From Chloroflexota bacterium (GTDB lineage Bacteria; Chloroflexota; Dehalococcoidia; Bin125), in NCBI GenBank assembly GCA_009838735.1, contig VXQZ01000038.1, forward strand, positions 1-64,000: 64,000 nucleotides of DNA, written 5' to 3'. The translations under genes and the position numbers were made by a program. Each line of letters opens with the position of its first letter. Positions within the stretch are counted from its first letter, which is position 1. The notes beneath the pieces are model-generated. The model was given only the letters and a program-made list of their open reading frames with translations, made no database searches and was not told the origin of the DNA. This document shows positions 45,532 through 55,049 of this stretch, piece by piece.

Positions 45532-46782
45532 TTACCAGAACAGCAGCCCCGCAAGGGCGCCCGTCATGCAGGTCGCCATCGTGCCCGCAATGATCGACTT
45601 AAGCCCAAGCTGCGCCAGTTCGCCGCGACGCTCGGGCACGATCGCCGCCAGACCGCCGATCAGAATGCCGGCGCTGCCGAAGTTGGCAAATCCGCAGATG
45701 GCATAGGTCATGATCAACGCGCTCTTCTCGCTCAATGCACCTTGGGGCAGATTGGACATATCGATATAGGCCACCAGCTCGTTGAGCACCACCTTCGTGC
45801 CCAGTAACTGACCGGCGTCGATGGCGTCGGACCAGGGAATGCCGAGCACCCAGACGACCGGGGCCAGCACCCAGCCAAAGATGCGTTGCATCGTGAGATC
45901 GGCGCCGTCGACATCGGGAAATGCGCCAAGGATGATATTGGCCAGCTCGACCAGCGCGACGAACACGATCAGCATGCCGACGATGTAGGCGAACAGCCGT
46001 AAGCCGTCAATCGTGCCGCGAGTCAACGCGTCGATTCCGTTGTCATACAGCTTCGCGAACTCGACCCTGGTTTCGTCGACCGTATCGTCGGCGCGAGGGA
46101 TCAGGATCAGCGCGATCACCACGGCGGCGGGCGCACTGATGATCGACGCCGTGAGCAGATGTCCGGCGGGATCGGGAATGATTCCTTCCAGAATCACAGA
46201 AAACAGGACGAAGACCGTTCCTGCGATCGTCGCCATACCACCGGTCATGACGATGAACAGATCGGAACGGCTCATGTTCTGCAGATAAGGCCGGATAAGC
46301 AAGGGCGCCTCGACCATGCCGATGAACACGTTGGCAGCGGTCGAGAAGCTGGCTGCGCCGCTGATGTTCAGGGTCTTGCTCAAGACGAACGCGAATCCTC
46401 GCACGATCAACGGCAGCACCCGGTAGTGGTACAGCACGGCCGAGAGTGCACCGATGAAGATGACCAGCGGCAACGAGCGGAAGGCGAAGACAAACGCGGC
46501 GCCGGGATACGACTCCTCGAACGGAAGCGCTCCACCGCCGAGAAATCCAAAGACCAGGGTCGTCCCTGCCTCCGTCGAGCGCACCAGCGCGTCAACGCCG
46601 TCGCCGATCCATTCGAACACAATCTGCGAACCAGGCACCTTGATCAGCAGGGCTGCCAGCGCAAACTGTATGGTCAGGCCCACCGCGGCAGTCCGCCAGG
46701 GAAATGCGCGCCGATTCTCACTCAATACCCACGCCAGGCCGACGATCAGGATGATTCCGAGTACGGCCTGGAAATAGAGCAT
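45532..46782 (-). CDS. Concentrative nucleoside transporter (CNT/NupC family)
   Basis: 416 residues, the usual CNT length, with about eight to ten transmembrane segments. Family signatures: FALAALLIKVPGSQIVF, GFLGGG (GALPF), FIGALSAVLYHYRVLP, SGAASFSTAANVFIGMVEAP, MTGGMATIAGTVFVLFSVI and, near the C-terminus, GFANFGSAGILIGGLAAIVPER. It imports nucleosides with H+ or Na+. It lies 88 bases downstream of the histidine kinase gene on the same strand and 40 bases upstream of the unknown gene. Confidence 0.92.
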   Translation of the reverse strand: MLYFQAVLGIILIVGLAWVLSENRRAFPWRTAAVGLTIQFALAALLIKVPGSQIVFEWIGDGVDALVRSTEAGTTLVFGFLGGGALPFEESYPGAAFVFAFRSLPLVIFIGALSAVLYHYRVLPLIVRGFAFVLSKTLNISGAASFSTAANVFIGMVEAPLLIRPYLQNMSRSDLFIVMTGGMATIAGTVFVLFSVILEGIIPDPAGHLLTASIISAPAAVVIALILIPRADDTVDETRVEFAKLYDNGIDALTRGTIDGLRLFAYIVGMLIVFVALVELANIILGAFPDVDGADLTMQRIFGWVLAPVVWVLGIPWSDAIDAGQLLGTKVVLNELVAYIDMSNLPQGALSEKSALIMTYAICGFANFGSAGILIGGLAAIVPERRGELAQLGLKSIIAGTMATCMTGALAGLLFW

Positions 46783-46870
46783 TGCTTGGTCGTTCGGATC
46801 AGATGCGCAATTCCGTGCAAGCTAGCGCAGTACCTTCACTTCAAGGGTTTTGGGGAACCGACAGCAGCGG

Positions 46871-48238
46871 TTAGCCAGGCAACCAGACCACGATCGTGGT
46901 GCCTGCGCCTAGATCGCTGTCCGCCGTGATCCGGCCGCCGTGCGCTCGGACGATCTCGCGGGAGATCGCCAGTCCCAGCCCTGCTCCCGGACCGGAGCGT
47001 GACTCCGGCTGCCAGAATCGATCAAAAAGGCGCTCAAGGTCCGCAGGGCTAATGCCCTCCCCGGTGTCACTGACGCTGAGCTCCAGACCATCATCAGCTC
47101 CCCGCGCCGAAACTGTGATCGCGCCCGCTTCGGTGTGGCGAAGTGCGTTCTCGATCAGGTTGTTCAGCACTTGCACCAGGCGGTCATAGTCAGCCTCAAT
47201 AGTCGGGGCGGCCGGCGAGATATCGAGTCGCATGTCAATCCCCTGTGCCCGGGCTCGTGCGGAGAACATTGAATCGACGTAGCCGAACAGCTCGTCCAGA
47301 TCGATCGACGTGCGCTGCAAGCGCGACTGACCCGCTTCCAGCCGCGAGAGATCCAGCAGCTGCTCGATCATGCGCAGCATTCGCTGGGTCTCCTCATGGA
47401 CGACCTCAAGCGACGACGCCTGTCGCTCGGGATCGGTCGCCGTGCCATCGCGCAACGCCTCAACGAACCCCCGGATCGAGGTCAACGGCGTTCTCAGTTC
47501 GTGAGAGACATCGGCGATGAAGCCTCGCATCGCCCGCTCGTTGTCCGCCACGCGGTCGGCCATGGCGTTGAATGCCGAGGCCAGTTCGCGTACCTGCGAC
47601 GGACCGCTTTCCGCCGCTCGCATGTCGTACCGGTCGGGACCAAAGCGGCGCACGACGACAGTCAATGCCTCCAACGGGCGCATCAGTTGTCTTGAGAGAA
47701 CCATCGCGATGACGACTGCAGCTGCCAACCCGGCCAGGCCTGAGACGATCAGTCGGCCGACCAATTCGTCCAGCGATCCGAAGCCGCGTCCGTCGCCAAA
47801 CGTGACCGTCATGAGCACACCGGAATCGGCTCTCCTGGCAGCGCCCGGGGGAATCAACACTCTGACCAGCGACGGCCGCCACTCGCCTCCAATGTGCAGT
47901 TTGGCGTCGAACCAGCCGTTGATTTCGCCCTGACTGGCGATGTCCTCATAGCTCACGTCGGCATGACCTGCCTTGAAACCGGGGCTCGGCTCGAAGCCCT
48001 GGATCACGTGGCCCTTGCCGTCGGTCAGGATCACGATCAGCCCGGCGTGTTCGGCCTGTTCGCGGATCAGGGTGACCAACTGCTCTCGGTCGTAGTCGGC
48101 CGCCCGTCGGAGGATGCGGATGATCTCGACGCTCAGCGCATTTCCGGCGGTGCGCAGCTCAGAACGATCGATGTCATCTCGGTACCCGCCGAAGAGGGAG
48201 AGGAACACGACGGCGGACACGACCAACATGACCAGCAC
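46871..48238 (-). CDS. Sensor histidine kinase
   Basis: At least 455 residues. The first usable in-frame start I can see is the GTG at 48238, which lies inside the first transmembrane segment. The frame continues upstream another 22 codons to a TAG, so a non-ATG start (for example CTG near 48286) may be used. Layout: TM 1, an extracellular sensor of about 130 residues, TM 2 (LIVSGLAGLAAAVVIAMVL), HAMP (RQLMRPLEALTVVVRRF), HisKA with phospho-His in FIADVSHELRTPLTS, and HATPase (NLIENALRH, DTGEGI, GAGLGLAI). Cognate regulator: 48537-49325. Confidence 0.9.
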   Translation of the reverse strand: MLVMLVVSAVVFLSLFGGYRDDIDRSELRTAGNALSVEIIRILRRAADYDREQLVTLIREQAEHAGLIVILTDGKGHVIQGFEPSPGFKAGHADVSYEDIASQGEINGWFDAKLHIGGEWRPSLVRVLIPPGAARRADSGVLMTVTFGDGRGFGSLDELVGRLIVSGLAGLAAAVVIAMVLSRQLMRPLEALTVVVRRFGPDRYDMRAAESGPSQVRELASAFNAMADRVADNERAMRGFIADVSHELRTPLTSIRGFVEALRDGTATDPERQASSLEVVHEETQRMLRMIEQLLDLSRLEAGQSRLQRTSIDLDELFGYVDSMFSARARAQGIDMRLDISPAAPTIEADYDRLVQVLNNLIENALRHTEAGAITVSARGADDGLELSVSDTGEGISPADLERLFDRFWQPESRSGPGAGLGLAISREIVRAHGGRITADSDLGAGTTIVVWLPG

Positions 48239-48420
48239 GATGCCGGCGAAGCCGGCGAAAAGTCTGAGTCCATATCCGCCGGTCAGGATGTTGCACTTCC
48301 TCTCCCACTACTCACATCACGGCTGGAATCGAACTGGACGTTGCGGGGGATGTTCGGGCGCGGAATTTCGGGTGGGATGGGCTGATTTGCAGTGCTGGAC
48401 TGGAGATCGTTCGTTTTGGT

Positions 48421-48470
48421 GTTCAGATTTGTCCAGATTTGTCCAGATTCGTCTGGAATCGTCCAGTTCA
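48421..48470. repeat. Five tandem decamers between regulator and kinase genes
   Basis: Five consecutive 10-base units: GTTCAGATTT, GTCCAGATTT, GTCCAGATTC, GTCTGGAATC, GTCCAGTTCA. The spacing is close to one helical turn. A GAACTGGAC at 48331-48339 is the inverse of the last unit. They could be operator sites for the OmpR-type regulator encoded upstream. Confidence 0.6.
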
Positions 48471-48536
48471 TTCCACCTGTGTGCAGCACAATCTGTGTGA
48501 TTCCGCGAGCGTCTCGACGAAGATTCCGACCCGGCT

Positions 48537-49325
48537 TCAGTTCGAGGCGGGACCACCGGTCTCCACCAGCTTGTAGCCGACGCCCCTGACCGTGACGATG
48601 GCCACGCCGGGATCGTCGTCGTTGGGCGCGAGTTTGCGGCGGAGCTGATTGACGTGCACGTCGACCGTCCTGGTCTCGCCGAAGTACTCGTAGCCCCAGA
48701 CCTGTTCGAGCAGCTGCTCTCGGGTGAGTACGATGCCGCAGTACTCGGCCAGCTGCCTGAGCAGTTCGAATTCCTTGTTGCGCAGCCTGAGCGTTCGTCC
48801 CGAGATCGTCGCCTCCCTCCGGTCCCAATCGATGCGCAGCGGGCCGACGTCGATCCTGCCGCGGGAAGCGTGCGGGACGCCGCGCCTCTCCGATGATGAA
48901 GCCCGGCGCAAGATCGCTTTGACCCGGGCGGTCAGCTCACGCGGGTGAAACGGCTTGCCCAGGTAATCATCGGCGCCCAGTTCCAGGCCCACGATGCGGT
49001 CGACGTCTTCCGAACGTGCGGTCAGCATCAGTATCGGGACCAGGCGAATGTCGCCGGCATCCGCGCGCAGCTCGCGGGTCACTTCGAACCCGGACTTGCC
49101 CGGCAACATGAGATCGAGCACGATCAGATCGGGCGATTGCTCCCGGGCGGCGCTCAGCGCAGACTCTCCGTCGTTGGCCGTGATCACGGCGAATCCGTCG
49201 CGCTCGAGATAGAGCGCGCAGAGTTCGCGGATGTTCGCCTCGTCATCAACCACGAGGACGGTCTTGCCGCTGTTGTCGATAGGTGGCACGACGCCCAGAC
49301 CTTTCGCTGCGATCAACAGTCTCAA
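48537..49325 (-). CDS. OmpR/PhoB-family response regulator
   Basis: 262 residues as drawn; the REC domain begins near residue 20 (KTVLVVDDEANIRELCALYL), so the real start may lie a little downstream. Phospho-acceptor Asp in LIVLDLMLPGKSG, switch Thr in ILMLTARSED, Lys in YLGKPFHPRELTARV. The C-terminal winged helix has LRNKEFELLRQLAEYCG, VLTREQLLEQVWGYEYFG, TVDVHVNQLRRKL and VRGVGYKLV. It pairs with the histidine kinase 3' of it, with about 250-300 bases and five decamer repeats in between. Target genes unknown. Confidence 0.92.
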   Translation of the reverse strand: MRLLIAAKGLGVVPPIDNSGKTVLVVDDEANIRELCALYLERDGFAVITANDGESALSAAREQSPDLIVLDLMLPGKSGFEVTRELRADAGDIRLVPILMLTARSEDVDRIVGLELGADDYLGKPFHPRELTARVKAILRRASSSERRGVPHASRGRIDVGPLRIDWDRREATISGRTLRLRNKEFELLRQLAEYCGIVLTREQLLEQVWGYEYFGETRTVDVHVNQLRRKLAPNDDDPGVAIVTVRGVGYKLVETGGPASN

Positions 49326-49419
49326 GGTCGAGGGTACGCAGCTACATCAGGCCAAGGTCAGGCCCTGGTCAGGATTGAGTAAACAGGAATGAAGTCGGTT
49401 GCAGGAACAACCGACGGAA

Positions 49420-49632
49420 TCAGCGAGGCATTCGCGGACGGCGAACCTTGACCATCGCCCGTCGCCGACGACGCGCGGCCCGGCGTTCCGCCTGGCGTTG
49501 CTTTTCTCGATTGCTGATAAATCGGCGTCGTCGCCTCGACTCTTGCAACACGCCGTCGCGCTGCACCATCTTGTTGAAGCGGCGAATCAGGGCTTCAGGA
49601 CTCTCCTGATCCTTGCGGGTCACCAATAGCAT
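49420..49632 (-). CDS. rpsU: Small ribosomal subunit protein bS21
   Basis: 70 residues, the bS21 size, extremely basic. PEALIRRFNKMVQRDGVLQE is the family signature, followed by SRRRRRFISNREKQRQ and a polybasic C-terminus. bS21 sits at the 30S platform near the anti-Shine-Dalgarno and helps initiation. Monocistronic here. Confidence 0.93.
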   Translation of the reverse strand: MLLVTRKDQESPEALIRRFNKMVQRDGVLQESRRRRRFISNREKQRQAERRAARRRRRAMVKVRRPRMPR

Positions 49633-50050
49633 GTGCGCTCAGTTCCTCTAACTCTGCAACTCTCGCTCTCGCGCAATCAACTCTCAGGTTAGCAGCACCA
49701 TTTGCCCGCATCGCACCTGCGATGCGCCCAATCCCGGGCAATCGTCTCAACAGCAGTCGACAACACGATGGTCGCCGCCGTCACGCCGCCATTCCGGGCT
49801 GTCGTTTCGGTATAGGCGCGTTTGGAACCGGCGATTGACGGTTACCGGACGATCGGCTGCTCCCAGGGGCGGAATCCAGGCCCATCATTTGTCGGCGTCC
49901 CCGCTGCTTCCAGTTCGACATCGGTCTGTTTGATCGCGTCCTGATGTCTGTCAACTTCAGGCGATTCATCGAGCGCATCGTCTGACTCTCCACCTGGTGC
50001 TGCCTGCCGCTGGTGTCGGCTGGCGAGCCTTCCGCTGGTTGTTCCACGGA
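49633..50050. other. Intergenic stretch upstream of rpsU
   Basis: Presumably holds the rpsU promoter. On the minus strand about 49860-50040 is open in a frame with acidic, protein-like composition (ESDDALDESPEVD) but without a start codon. It could be the extended reading of a frameshifted end of the 50051-50905 gene. I do not call it. Confidence 0.3.
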
Positions 50051-50905
50051 CTATTGCGATGACTGATCCCTGCGGCGGCGCATGAGCAGCAACACGCTGG
50101 TGACCATCGCGCCGAGCAACGCGACCGTACCGACAACGAGAGACCAGTTGGTCCCGGTGCGCTCGGTGTCAAGACCACCCGAGCCGGTCCGGGGAGCGTT
50201 AGGGCGCAGCGGTTCGGGAGCCGCTTGACCGTCTGCGGCGTCAGCCGCGTCGTCCAGCTCGTCGCGTTCGGGCTCCTCTTGCATCATCTCGTCGTCCGAT
50301 TCCGCTTCATCCTCCTGAGGTGCAACAGACTGATCGGATTGCTCCTCCATCAGGTCGTCCGCCTGGTCCTGCTCGTCGGCTTCCAGCTGACCAGTCTGTT
50401 GCGCCGGCGCGGGAGGATCGTCCGATGAAGCCGTATCCGCCGAGGACAGCGAGAGCCGCACTTGGATATCGCCGCAACCCTTCTGGTACGTGAACTCGTC
50501 CGACTGAACCGGGTTGGCTTGACGCTGGCTCCGGACCAGGTACACCACCTTGCAGTCGCCGATCGCGGGCTTGCTGACATCGTGTCGGAATGTGACGAAG
50601 AACCCGTTGTCCTGGACCTGGGCGGGTTTAACCGCGTCGCCATTGAGAATTGGCGTGATCGAGTCGCCTGGCTGCAGGGCCTCGCCGTCGATGGTGACAT
50701 CACGTGCGTAGCCGTAGAACTGGTAGTAGTAGTGGTCCGGGCTCTGGGACGAGTCGGACTGGCTCTGCGCCTGGACGCCGGCAACCAGTCCGGCAGCCAG
50801 AAGCCACAGCCCCGCTGCAGCCATCGCTACCGCGACTGCGAGGCGAAGCAGATTGCCCCAATCGCGGAGGTCGCGCAAGCCGCCTGTGGCGTCGCCTGTT
50901 GGCAT
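50051..50905 (-). CDS. Surface protein with C-terminal anchor, paralogue 1
   Basis: 284 residues. A start with AAGGAAC upstream. N-terminal signal/anchor (LAVAVAMAAAGLWLLAAGLV), then a beta-rich domain of about 100 residues (YYYQFYGYARDVTIDGEAL, FFVTFRHDVSKP, one Cys pair), a 90-residue Asp/Glu/Gln-rich spacer, then LRPNAPRTGSGG, a single transmembrane helix (SLVVGTVALLGAMVTSVLLL) and RRRRD. This tripartite end resembles sortase-type signals. Same layout as the next gene upstream at 51022-51726. Ligand unknown. Confidence 0.75.
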   Translation of the reverse strand: MPTGDATGGLRDLRDWGNLLRLAVAVAMAAAGLWLLAAGLVAGVQAQSQSDSSQSPDHYYYQFYGYARDVTIDGEALQPGDSITPILNGDAVKPAQVQDNGFFVTFRHDVSKPAIGDCKVVYLVRSQRQANPVQSDEFTYQKGCGDIQVRLSLSSADTASSDDPPAPAQQTGQLEADEQDQADDLMEEQSDQSVAPQEDEAESDDEMMQEEPERDELDDAADAADGQAAPEPLRPNAPRTGSGGLDTERTGTNWSLVVGTVALLGAMVTSVLLLMRRRRDQSSQ

Positions 50906-51021
50906 CGCTCGTTCCTTTCAGCAGTGCTCGCGTTGCGCGATGCGAACGACTGGTTGTCGATTCATTGCTCCCCGGTCACATTCCTCACGCGAATCCTGAG
51001 TTATGTCTGGCAGGTCGAGTT

Positions 51022-51726
51022 TCACTGCGTACTGTTCGTGCGACCGCCCATCAGCAGCGCGATGAGAGCGATGCCGAAGGTCAGCAGCGCAGTAATGGCG
51101 ACCGCGCGCGGCCAGTTCGTCGATTCCTCGGCGTCGAGCACGCCCCCGGTCCCGGTGCTGGGAGCCCCAGGTCGGACGATGTTCCGTGACTGCTCGACTC
51201 CCGTGTCCTCTTCGGTCTCGGTTGTTGATTCATCGGCGTCGTCCTGCTCAGCGCTCGCCTGCGAGCCGCTCTCCCCGTTCGCGTCGGCAGGTTGGCTCTG
51301 CACCGCTTCGTCTTCCTCGCTCTCCTCCAGCGAGTCAGGTGCGCTGCTGGAGTCGCCATCCTGACCGTCGCGCACCAGTGCAAGTCGTACCCTCGCCTCG
51401 CCGCAATGCCATTCGTCCGGAGCGCGGAGACCGTCCACGACAAGCGCCATGGTGCAGGAGTCGGGACCCAGGTCGTGCACGTAGATATCGAGGATCCAGG
51501 CGCCCGCCTGGTTGACCGTCGTGCTGCCGATCTCTTCGTCGCCGACCATCGCCGCAATCACCGTGCCCGGGCCCACCGGTTCGCCATTGATCGTGACATC
51601 GCCGCTGAACCCGAAGAACCGCACAATCGGATCAGACGATTGGGCCGACGCGACGACTCCGAACAGGACGATCGTCACGGCCGTCAGAACCACGATCCAT
51701 CGCTGGACACCGGTCGCGACCTGCAT
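51022..51726 (-). CDS. Surface protein with C-terminal anchor, paralogue 2
   Basis: 234 residues from the ATG at 51726 with AGAGGACGAG upstream. Signal peptide (VVLTAVTIVLFGVVASA), a beta-rich domain (IVRFFGFSGDVTINGEPVG, AGAWILDIYVHDLG), an acidic Glu/Asp/Gln spacer, then IVRPGAPSTGTGG, a transmembrane helix (AITALLTFGIALIALLMGG) and a short tail. It shares the FxGxxxDVTIxGE core and the end signal with paralogue 1, 116 bases downstream on the same strand. Function unknown. Confidence 0.75.
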   Translation of the reverse strand: MQVATGVQRWIVVLTAVTIVLFGVVASAQSSDPIVRFFGFSGDVTINGEPVGPGTVIAAMVGDEEIGSTTVNQAGAWILDIYVHDLGPDSCTMALVVDGLRAPDEWHCGEARVRLALVRDGQDGDSSSAPDSLEESEEDEAVQSQPADANGESGSQASAEQDDADESTTETEEDTGVEQSRNIVRPGAPSTGTGGVLDAEESTNWPRAVAITALLTFGIALIALLMGGRTNSTQ

Positions 51727-52010
51727 CAACTCGTCCTCTCGCGAAGCGCTGTTTGCACTTTGCGTCCTGAGGACGAAGGCAAGCAACCGATGCGTTACTC
51801 GCACCAGTACCGCTTTACGCAGCCTCAACAATCAACACTGCCCAGACGGCACAGAACGATCGGCAAGCATCACGTGGTCAAGCGAAGACTGTTCATAAGG
51901 ATTTCGTGTGACGATGGCAATTGTTACCGGTCACGAGGACCGGACAACGGCGCGCACGCTCCGCCAGGCAGGGCTCAGGGCCAGAAATGCGTTGTCCGAA
52001 GCCAGGTCGG

Positions 52011-53342
52011 CTAGGTCGGGTTCTGAACCGTCGCCATCGCCGCCGGTGAAATTCCGACCGCTTCCGAATCCTCGGGGAGGTCGAAGGGACCGGGCAGGTC
52101 AAGCTCCTGCGCCATCTCCCGGACGGCGGGCAACACTTCCTCGCCCATCAGGCGGAGCGAGCGCATGGAGTCCTCGTGAGACATCGACCCGTCCCCGTCC
52201 CAGAAACAGATACTGCCGGGACGGATGAACTCCAGGACATGCCGGATCTTCGGGATCACCGTCTTTGGAGTGCCGGAGATGATGCTGTAAGACTCTTCCA
52301 GCCCGCGGTACGTGTCCTCTGTCTCGACAAAGCCCTCGGCGGCGTCCAAAGTCAACCGCTTGTAGTCGTCCGGATTGACCTGGCTCGCGCCGCGCGACTC
52401 CTCAACGTGCCGCACGCCTGCCGTCGGCAGCAATCGCCGACGGTCGATCATGCCTGGCAGGTTCTGGATGTGACGCTTGACGTCACCGCGCGAACCTTCG
52501 AGGAAGATGTTGCCTGGACCGGTGAGGTACTTCCGACCGACTTCCTCAGCCAGCTCCTCCGTCTCGTCAACGTGGACCTTCCACAGGTAGCCGCGATGCT
52601 GCGGTCCGGCCTCATAGCCGAATTCTGCCGCGACTTTGTCGTAGTAGGCAAACGAATCACGCGTAGGAGCGAGCCGGGTCGCCAACATCACGTAGGGATA
52701 TCGGCGCTCGGCCGCCCACGCGACGGTGCGCTGGGAGACCGCGCCGGGAATCCAGATTGGCGGATGCGGTTTCTGTAGGGGCTTCGACCACGGATTCACG
52801 TAGCGGTAGTCGTAGTGTTCTCCCTCCCAGCGGAAGGGTCCGGCGTCAGTCCAGGCCTTGACCACCAGGTCGTGCGCCTCCTGATAGCGCTCCCAGTTGT
52901 ACGGCGACTGCGAGTTGTGCGCGAGCGATTCGCGTCCCGTCCCTCGCACCCAGCCGGTGATCAGCCGTCCACCCGAGATCATGTCGATCTCGGCCAGCGT
53001 TTCGGCCAGCCACAGCGGATCCTCCCAGATCGGCAGGATGTTGCCCAACAGGCAAATCTTCGCCCGTTGGGTGATTCGAGCCAGGATCGCCGCTTCAACG
53101 TTGATCACCGAACCCATGCAGAACGGCGTCGAGTGGTGCTCGTTGAGCACGATGCCGTCGAATCCTGCCTCCTCGGCAGCGACCGCCTCGTCCAGATAGC
53201 GGTGGTACAGATTGGCGCCCAGTACCGGGTCATACTCGTCATTTGACGAGTCAAGGTCGGTCAAGCGCCGTCCGGTCCGTCCCCACCACGACGCCTCAGG
53301 ATCCTGATACGGCCGCTCCGTGAACCAGCCAATGAACATCAT
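52011..53342 (-). CDS. LLM-class flavin-dependent oxidoreductase
   Basis: 443 residues, intact, longer than average for the family. TIM-barrel signatures: YLDEAVAAEEAGFDGIVLNEHH, ICLLGNILPIWEDPLWLAE, MISGGRLITGWVRGTGRE and WIPGAVSQRTVAWAAE. Such enzymes use FMNH2 or F420 with O2 or other acceptors. It is unrelated in detail to the three decayed LLM genes at 5.8, 18.6 and 21.8 kb. Not obviously in an operon. Confidence 0.88.
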   Translation of the reverse strand: MMFIGWFTERPYQDPEASWWGRTGRRLTDLDSSNDEYDPVLGANLYHRYLDEAVAAEEAGFDGIVLNEHHSTPFCMGSVINVEAAILARITQRAKICLLGNILPIWEDPLWLAETLAEIDMISGGRLITGWVRGTGRESLAHNSQSPYNWERYQEAHDLVVKAWTDAGPFRWEGEHYDYRYVNPWSKPLQKPHPPIWIPGAVSQRTVAWAAERRYPYVMLATRLAPTRDSFAYYDKVAAEFGYEAGPQHRGYLWKVHVDETEELAEEVGRKYLTGPGNIFLEGSRGDVKRHIQNLPGMIDRRRLLPTAGVRHVEESRGASQVNPDDYKRLTLDAAEGFVETEDTYRGLEESYSIISGTPKTVIPKIRHVLEFIRPGSICFWDGDGSMSHEDSMRSLRLMGEEVLPAVREMAQELDLPGPFDLPEDSEAVGISPAAMATVQNPT

Positions 53343-53520
53343 CCGCTCCCAACGCCGATCCGCAACTCAGATGCCCTGCAAGGTAGCGCACGGCCGGTTT
53401 CCGTCAGCTCAGCAAGATGTCCACTCGGATGGGGCAGACAGCTGCTATGGACAGCTGGCAGTGTGCCGGACGGGTCGAGAGACGCGATTGTAATCTGAGC
53501 GCAATTCGGGCATGGTGGTA

Positions 53521-53596
53521 TGGCACGCCCGGAGGGAATCGAACCCCCGACCCCCAGGTCCGAAGCCTGGTGCTCTATCCGCTGAGCTACGGGCGC
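53521..53596 (-). tRNA. tRNA-Arg (anticodon TCG), CCA encoded
   Basis: A full cloverleaf on the minus strand: acceptor GCGCCCG/CGGGCGT (with one G-U), D-arm AGCTCAGCGGATAGAGC, anticodon stem CCAGG/CCTGG around CTTCGGA, and T-arm GGGGGTTCGATTCCC. The 3' CCA is encoded at 53521-53523. Confidence 0.93.
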
Positions 53597-53651
53597 ACGG
53601 CCTCAGCTTACTCCGCAGGGTTCGGCCCGCCCGCATTTGGCGGATTCGCAT

Positions 53652-55049
53652 ATGGCCCAACGAACGCCCAGTCAACACGCTCGATCCACTCGTGGCGCCG
53701 GCCTGGGAACCGAACCGTCTTCGGCCGTGTGGGATGTCGTCGCCCGGGTCGATACCGGAGAGCTGGCCACCGCCGCCGCGTTGTTGCACAACCTGCACCC
53801 CGCCGACCAGGCGGACGCGCTGGCCGCGCTCGACGGCCGGGAGCGGCGCCGCCTGCTCGACCGAATCGACTCCCACACGCTCGCCGAACTGCTCCCGTTT
53901 CTCACCCCCGAAGAGCTTGAGCATGTCGCTCCGGACGTTGCCCTCCCGCAGCTGACTGCGGCGCTCGACGAGACCCCGGCCCAACTGGGCGCCGATGTCC
54001 TCCACGCCATCCCCCTGACCGACGCTGAGCTGGTGCTGGACCGCTTGCCCAAGGCGGGTCTGGTAGAGCCGCTGCTTCAACATGACGACGACTCGGCCGG
54101 CGGGATCATGGCGCCCGAGCTGATGGTGCTGGGACCACACCTCGCCGCCGAGCAGGCACTCACCGTCCTGAGAGCCGCTGCGCCCGCACCGACCGTGCGC
54201 GACACCGTCTACATCGTCGACACGGAGGGTGTGTTGCTCGGCTCGATCGGTCTGCACTCGCTGGTCTTCGCGCCACCAATGACCGCGCTGCGCGACTTGA
54301 TGGAGCCGATTGGCCCCACGGTGACCACCGACATGGACCAGGAGGATGCGCTCAAGATCCTGCAGCGGTTCGGCCTCCACGCGCTGCCGGTTCTCGACGA
54401 CGACGGCCGTCTTGTCGGCGTCACGACGTCGGACGATCTGCTTGATATCGCCCAGCAGGAGGCCACCGAGGATATGTACCGTCTCGTTGGGCTCGTGGAC
54501 GACCAAGCGCTGACCACGCCCGTGACGACGGCGCTTCGGCGCCGTCTGCCATGGCTGCTCCTGAACCTCGCGACAGCCTTCGCCGCGGCTGCCGTCGTCG
54601 CCGCCTTCGAGAGCACCCTCGCGCGCGTCGCCGCGCTCGCGATCTTCTTGCCGATCATTGCCGGACAAGGCGGCAATGCCGGTATGCAGGTCACGACGCT
54701 CGCGGTCCGGGCGATGGCGCTGGGCGAGTTTGATCGACACTTCACGCGGCTGGTGCTGCCTCGCGAGACAATCATCGGCATCGTCTCCGGCATTGCATTC
54801 GGGTTGCTCGTTGGAGTCGTTGGATGGGTCTGGCAGGACAATCCCTGGCTGGGCGTTGCCGTCGGGGCGGCGATGCTGGGCACAATGGTCGTGGCCGGTC
54901 TGTTTGGCCTGCTGATCCCGATCATCCTGCGCGGCCTCGGCGCCGATCCGGCCCTCGCGGCCAGCATCTTCGTCACCACGGCCACCGACATGCTGGGATT
55001 TCTCTTTTTCCTTGGGCTCGCGGCTCTGCTCATTCAACGAATCGCTTGA
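53652..55049 (+). CDS. mgtE: Magnesium transporter MgtE
   Basis: 465 residues from the ATG at 53652; a TTG 5 codons upstream is an alternative. N-domain with repeated helical hairpins (ALLHNLHPADQADALAALD, LLPFLTPEEL), paired CBS domains (DDSAGGIMAPELMVLGPH to LHALPVLDDDGRLVGVTT) and five transmembrane helices at the end with the pore-lining signature (FLPIIAGQGGNAGMQVTTL). It imports Mg2+ and is gated by cytosolic Mg2+ through the CBS and N domains. It starts 55 bases from the divergent tRNA-Arg. Confidence 0.92.
   Translation: MAQRTPSQHARSTRGAGLGTEPSSAVWDVVARVDTGELATAAALLHNLHPADQADALAALDGRERRRLLDRIDSHTLAELLPFLTPEELEHVAPDVALPQLTAALDETPAQLGADVLHAIPLTDAELVLDRLPKAGLVEPLLQHDDDSAGGIMAPELMVLGPHLAAEQALTVLRAAAPAPTVRDTVYIVDTEGVLLGSIGLHSLVFAPPMTALRDLMEPIGPTVTTDMDQEDALKILQRFGLHALPVLDDDGRLVGVTTSDDLLDIAQQEATEDMYRLVGLVDDQALTTPVTTALRRRLPWLLLNLATAFAAAAVVAAFESTLARVAALAIFLPIIAGQGGNAGMQVTTLAVRAMALGEFDRHFTRLVLPRETIIGIVSGIAFGLLVGVVGWVWQDNPWLGVAVGAAMLGTMVVAGLFGLLIPIILRGLGADPALAASIFVTTATDMLGFLFFLGLAALLIQRIA

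Noticed and set aside
49781-50047. 88-codon minus-strand frame below the surface protein gene
   Set aside because: Low-complexity Arg/Ser/Gln composition and no homology; a competing frame looks more coding but has no start.
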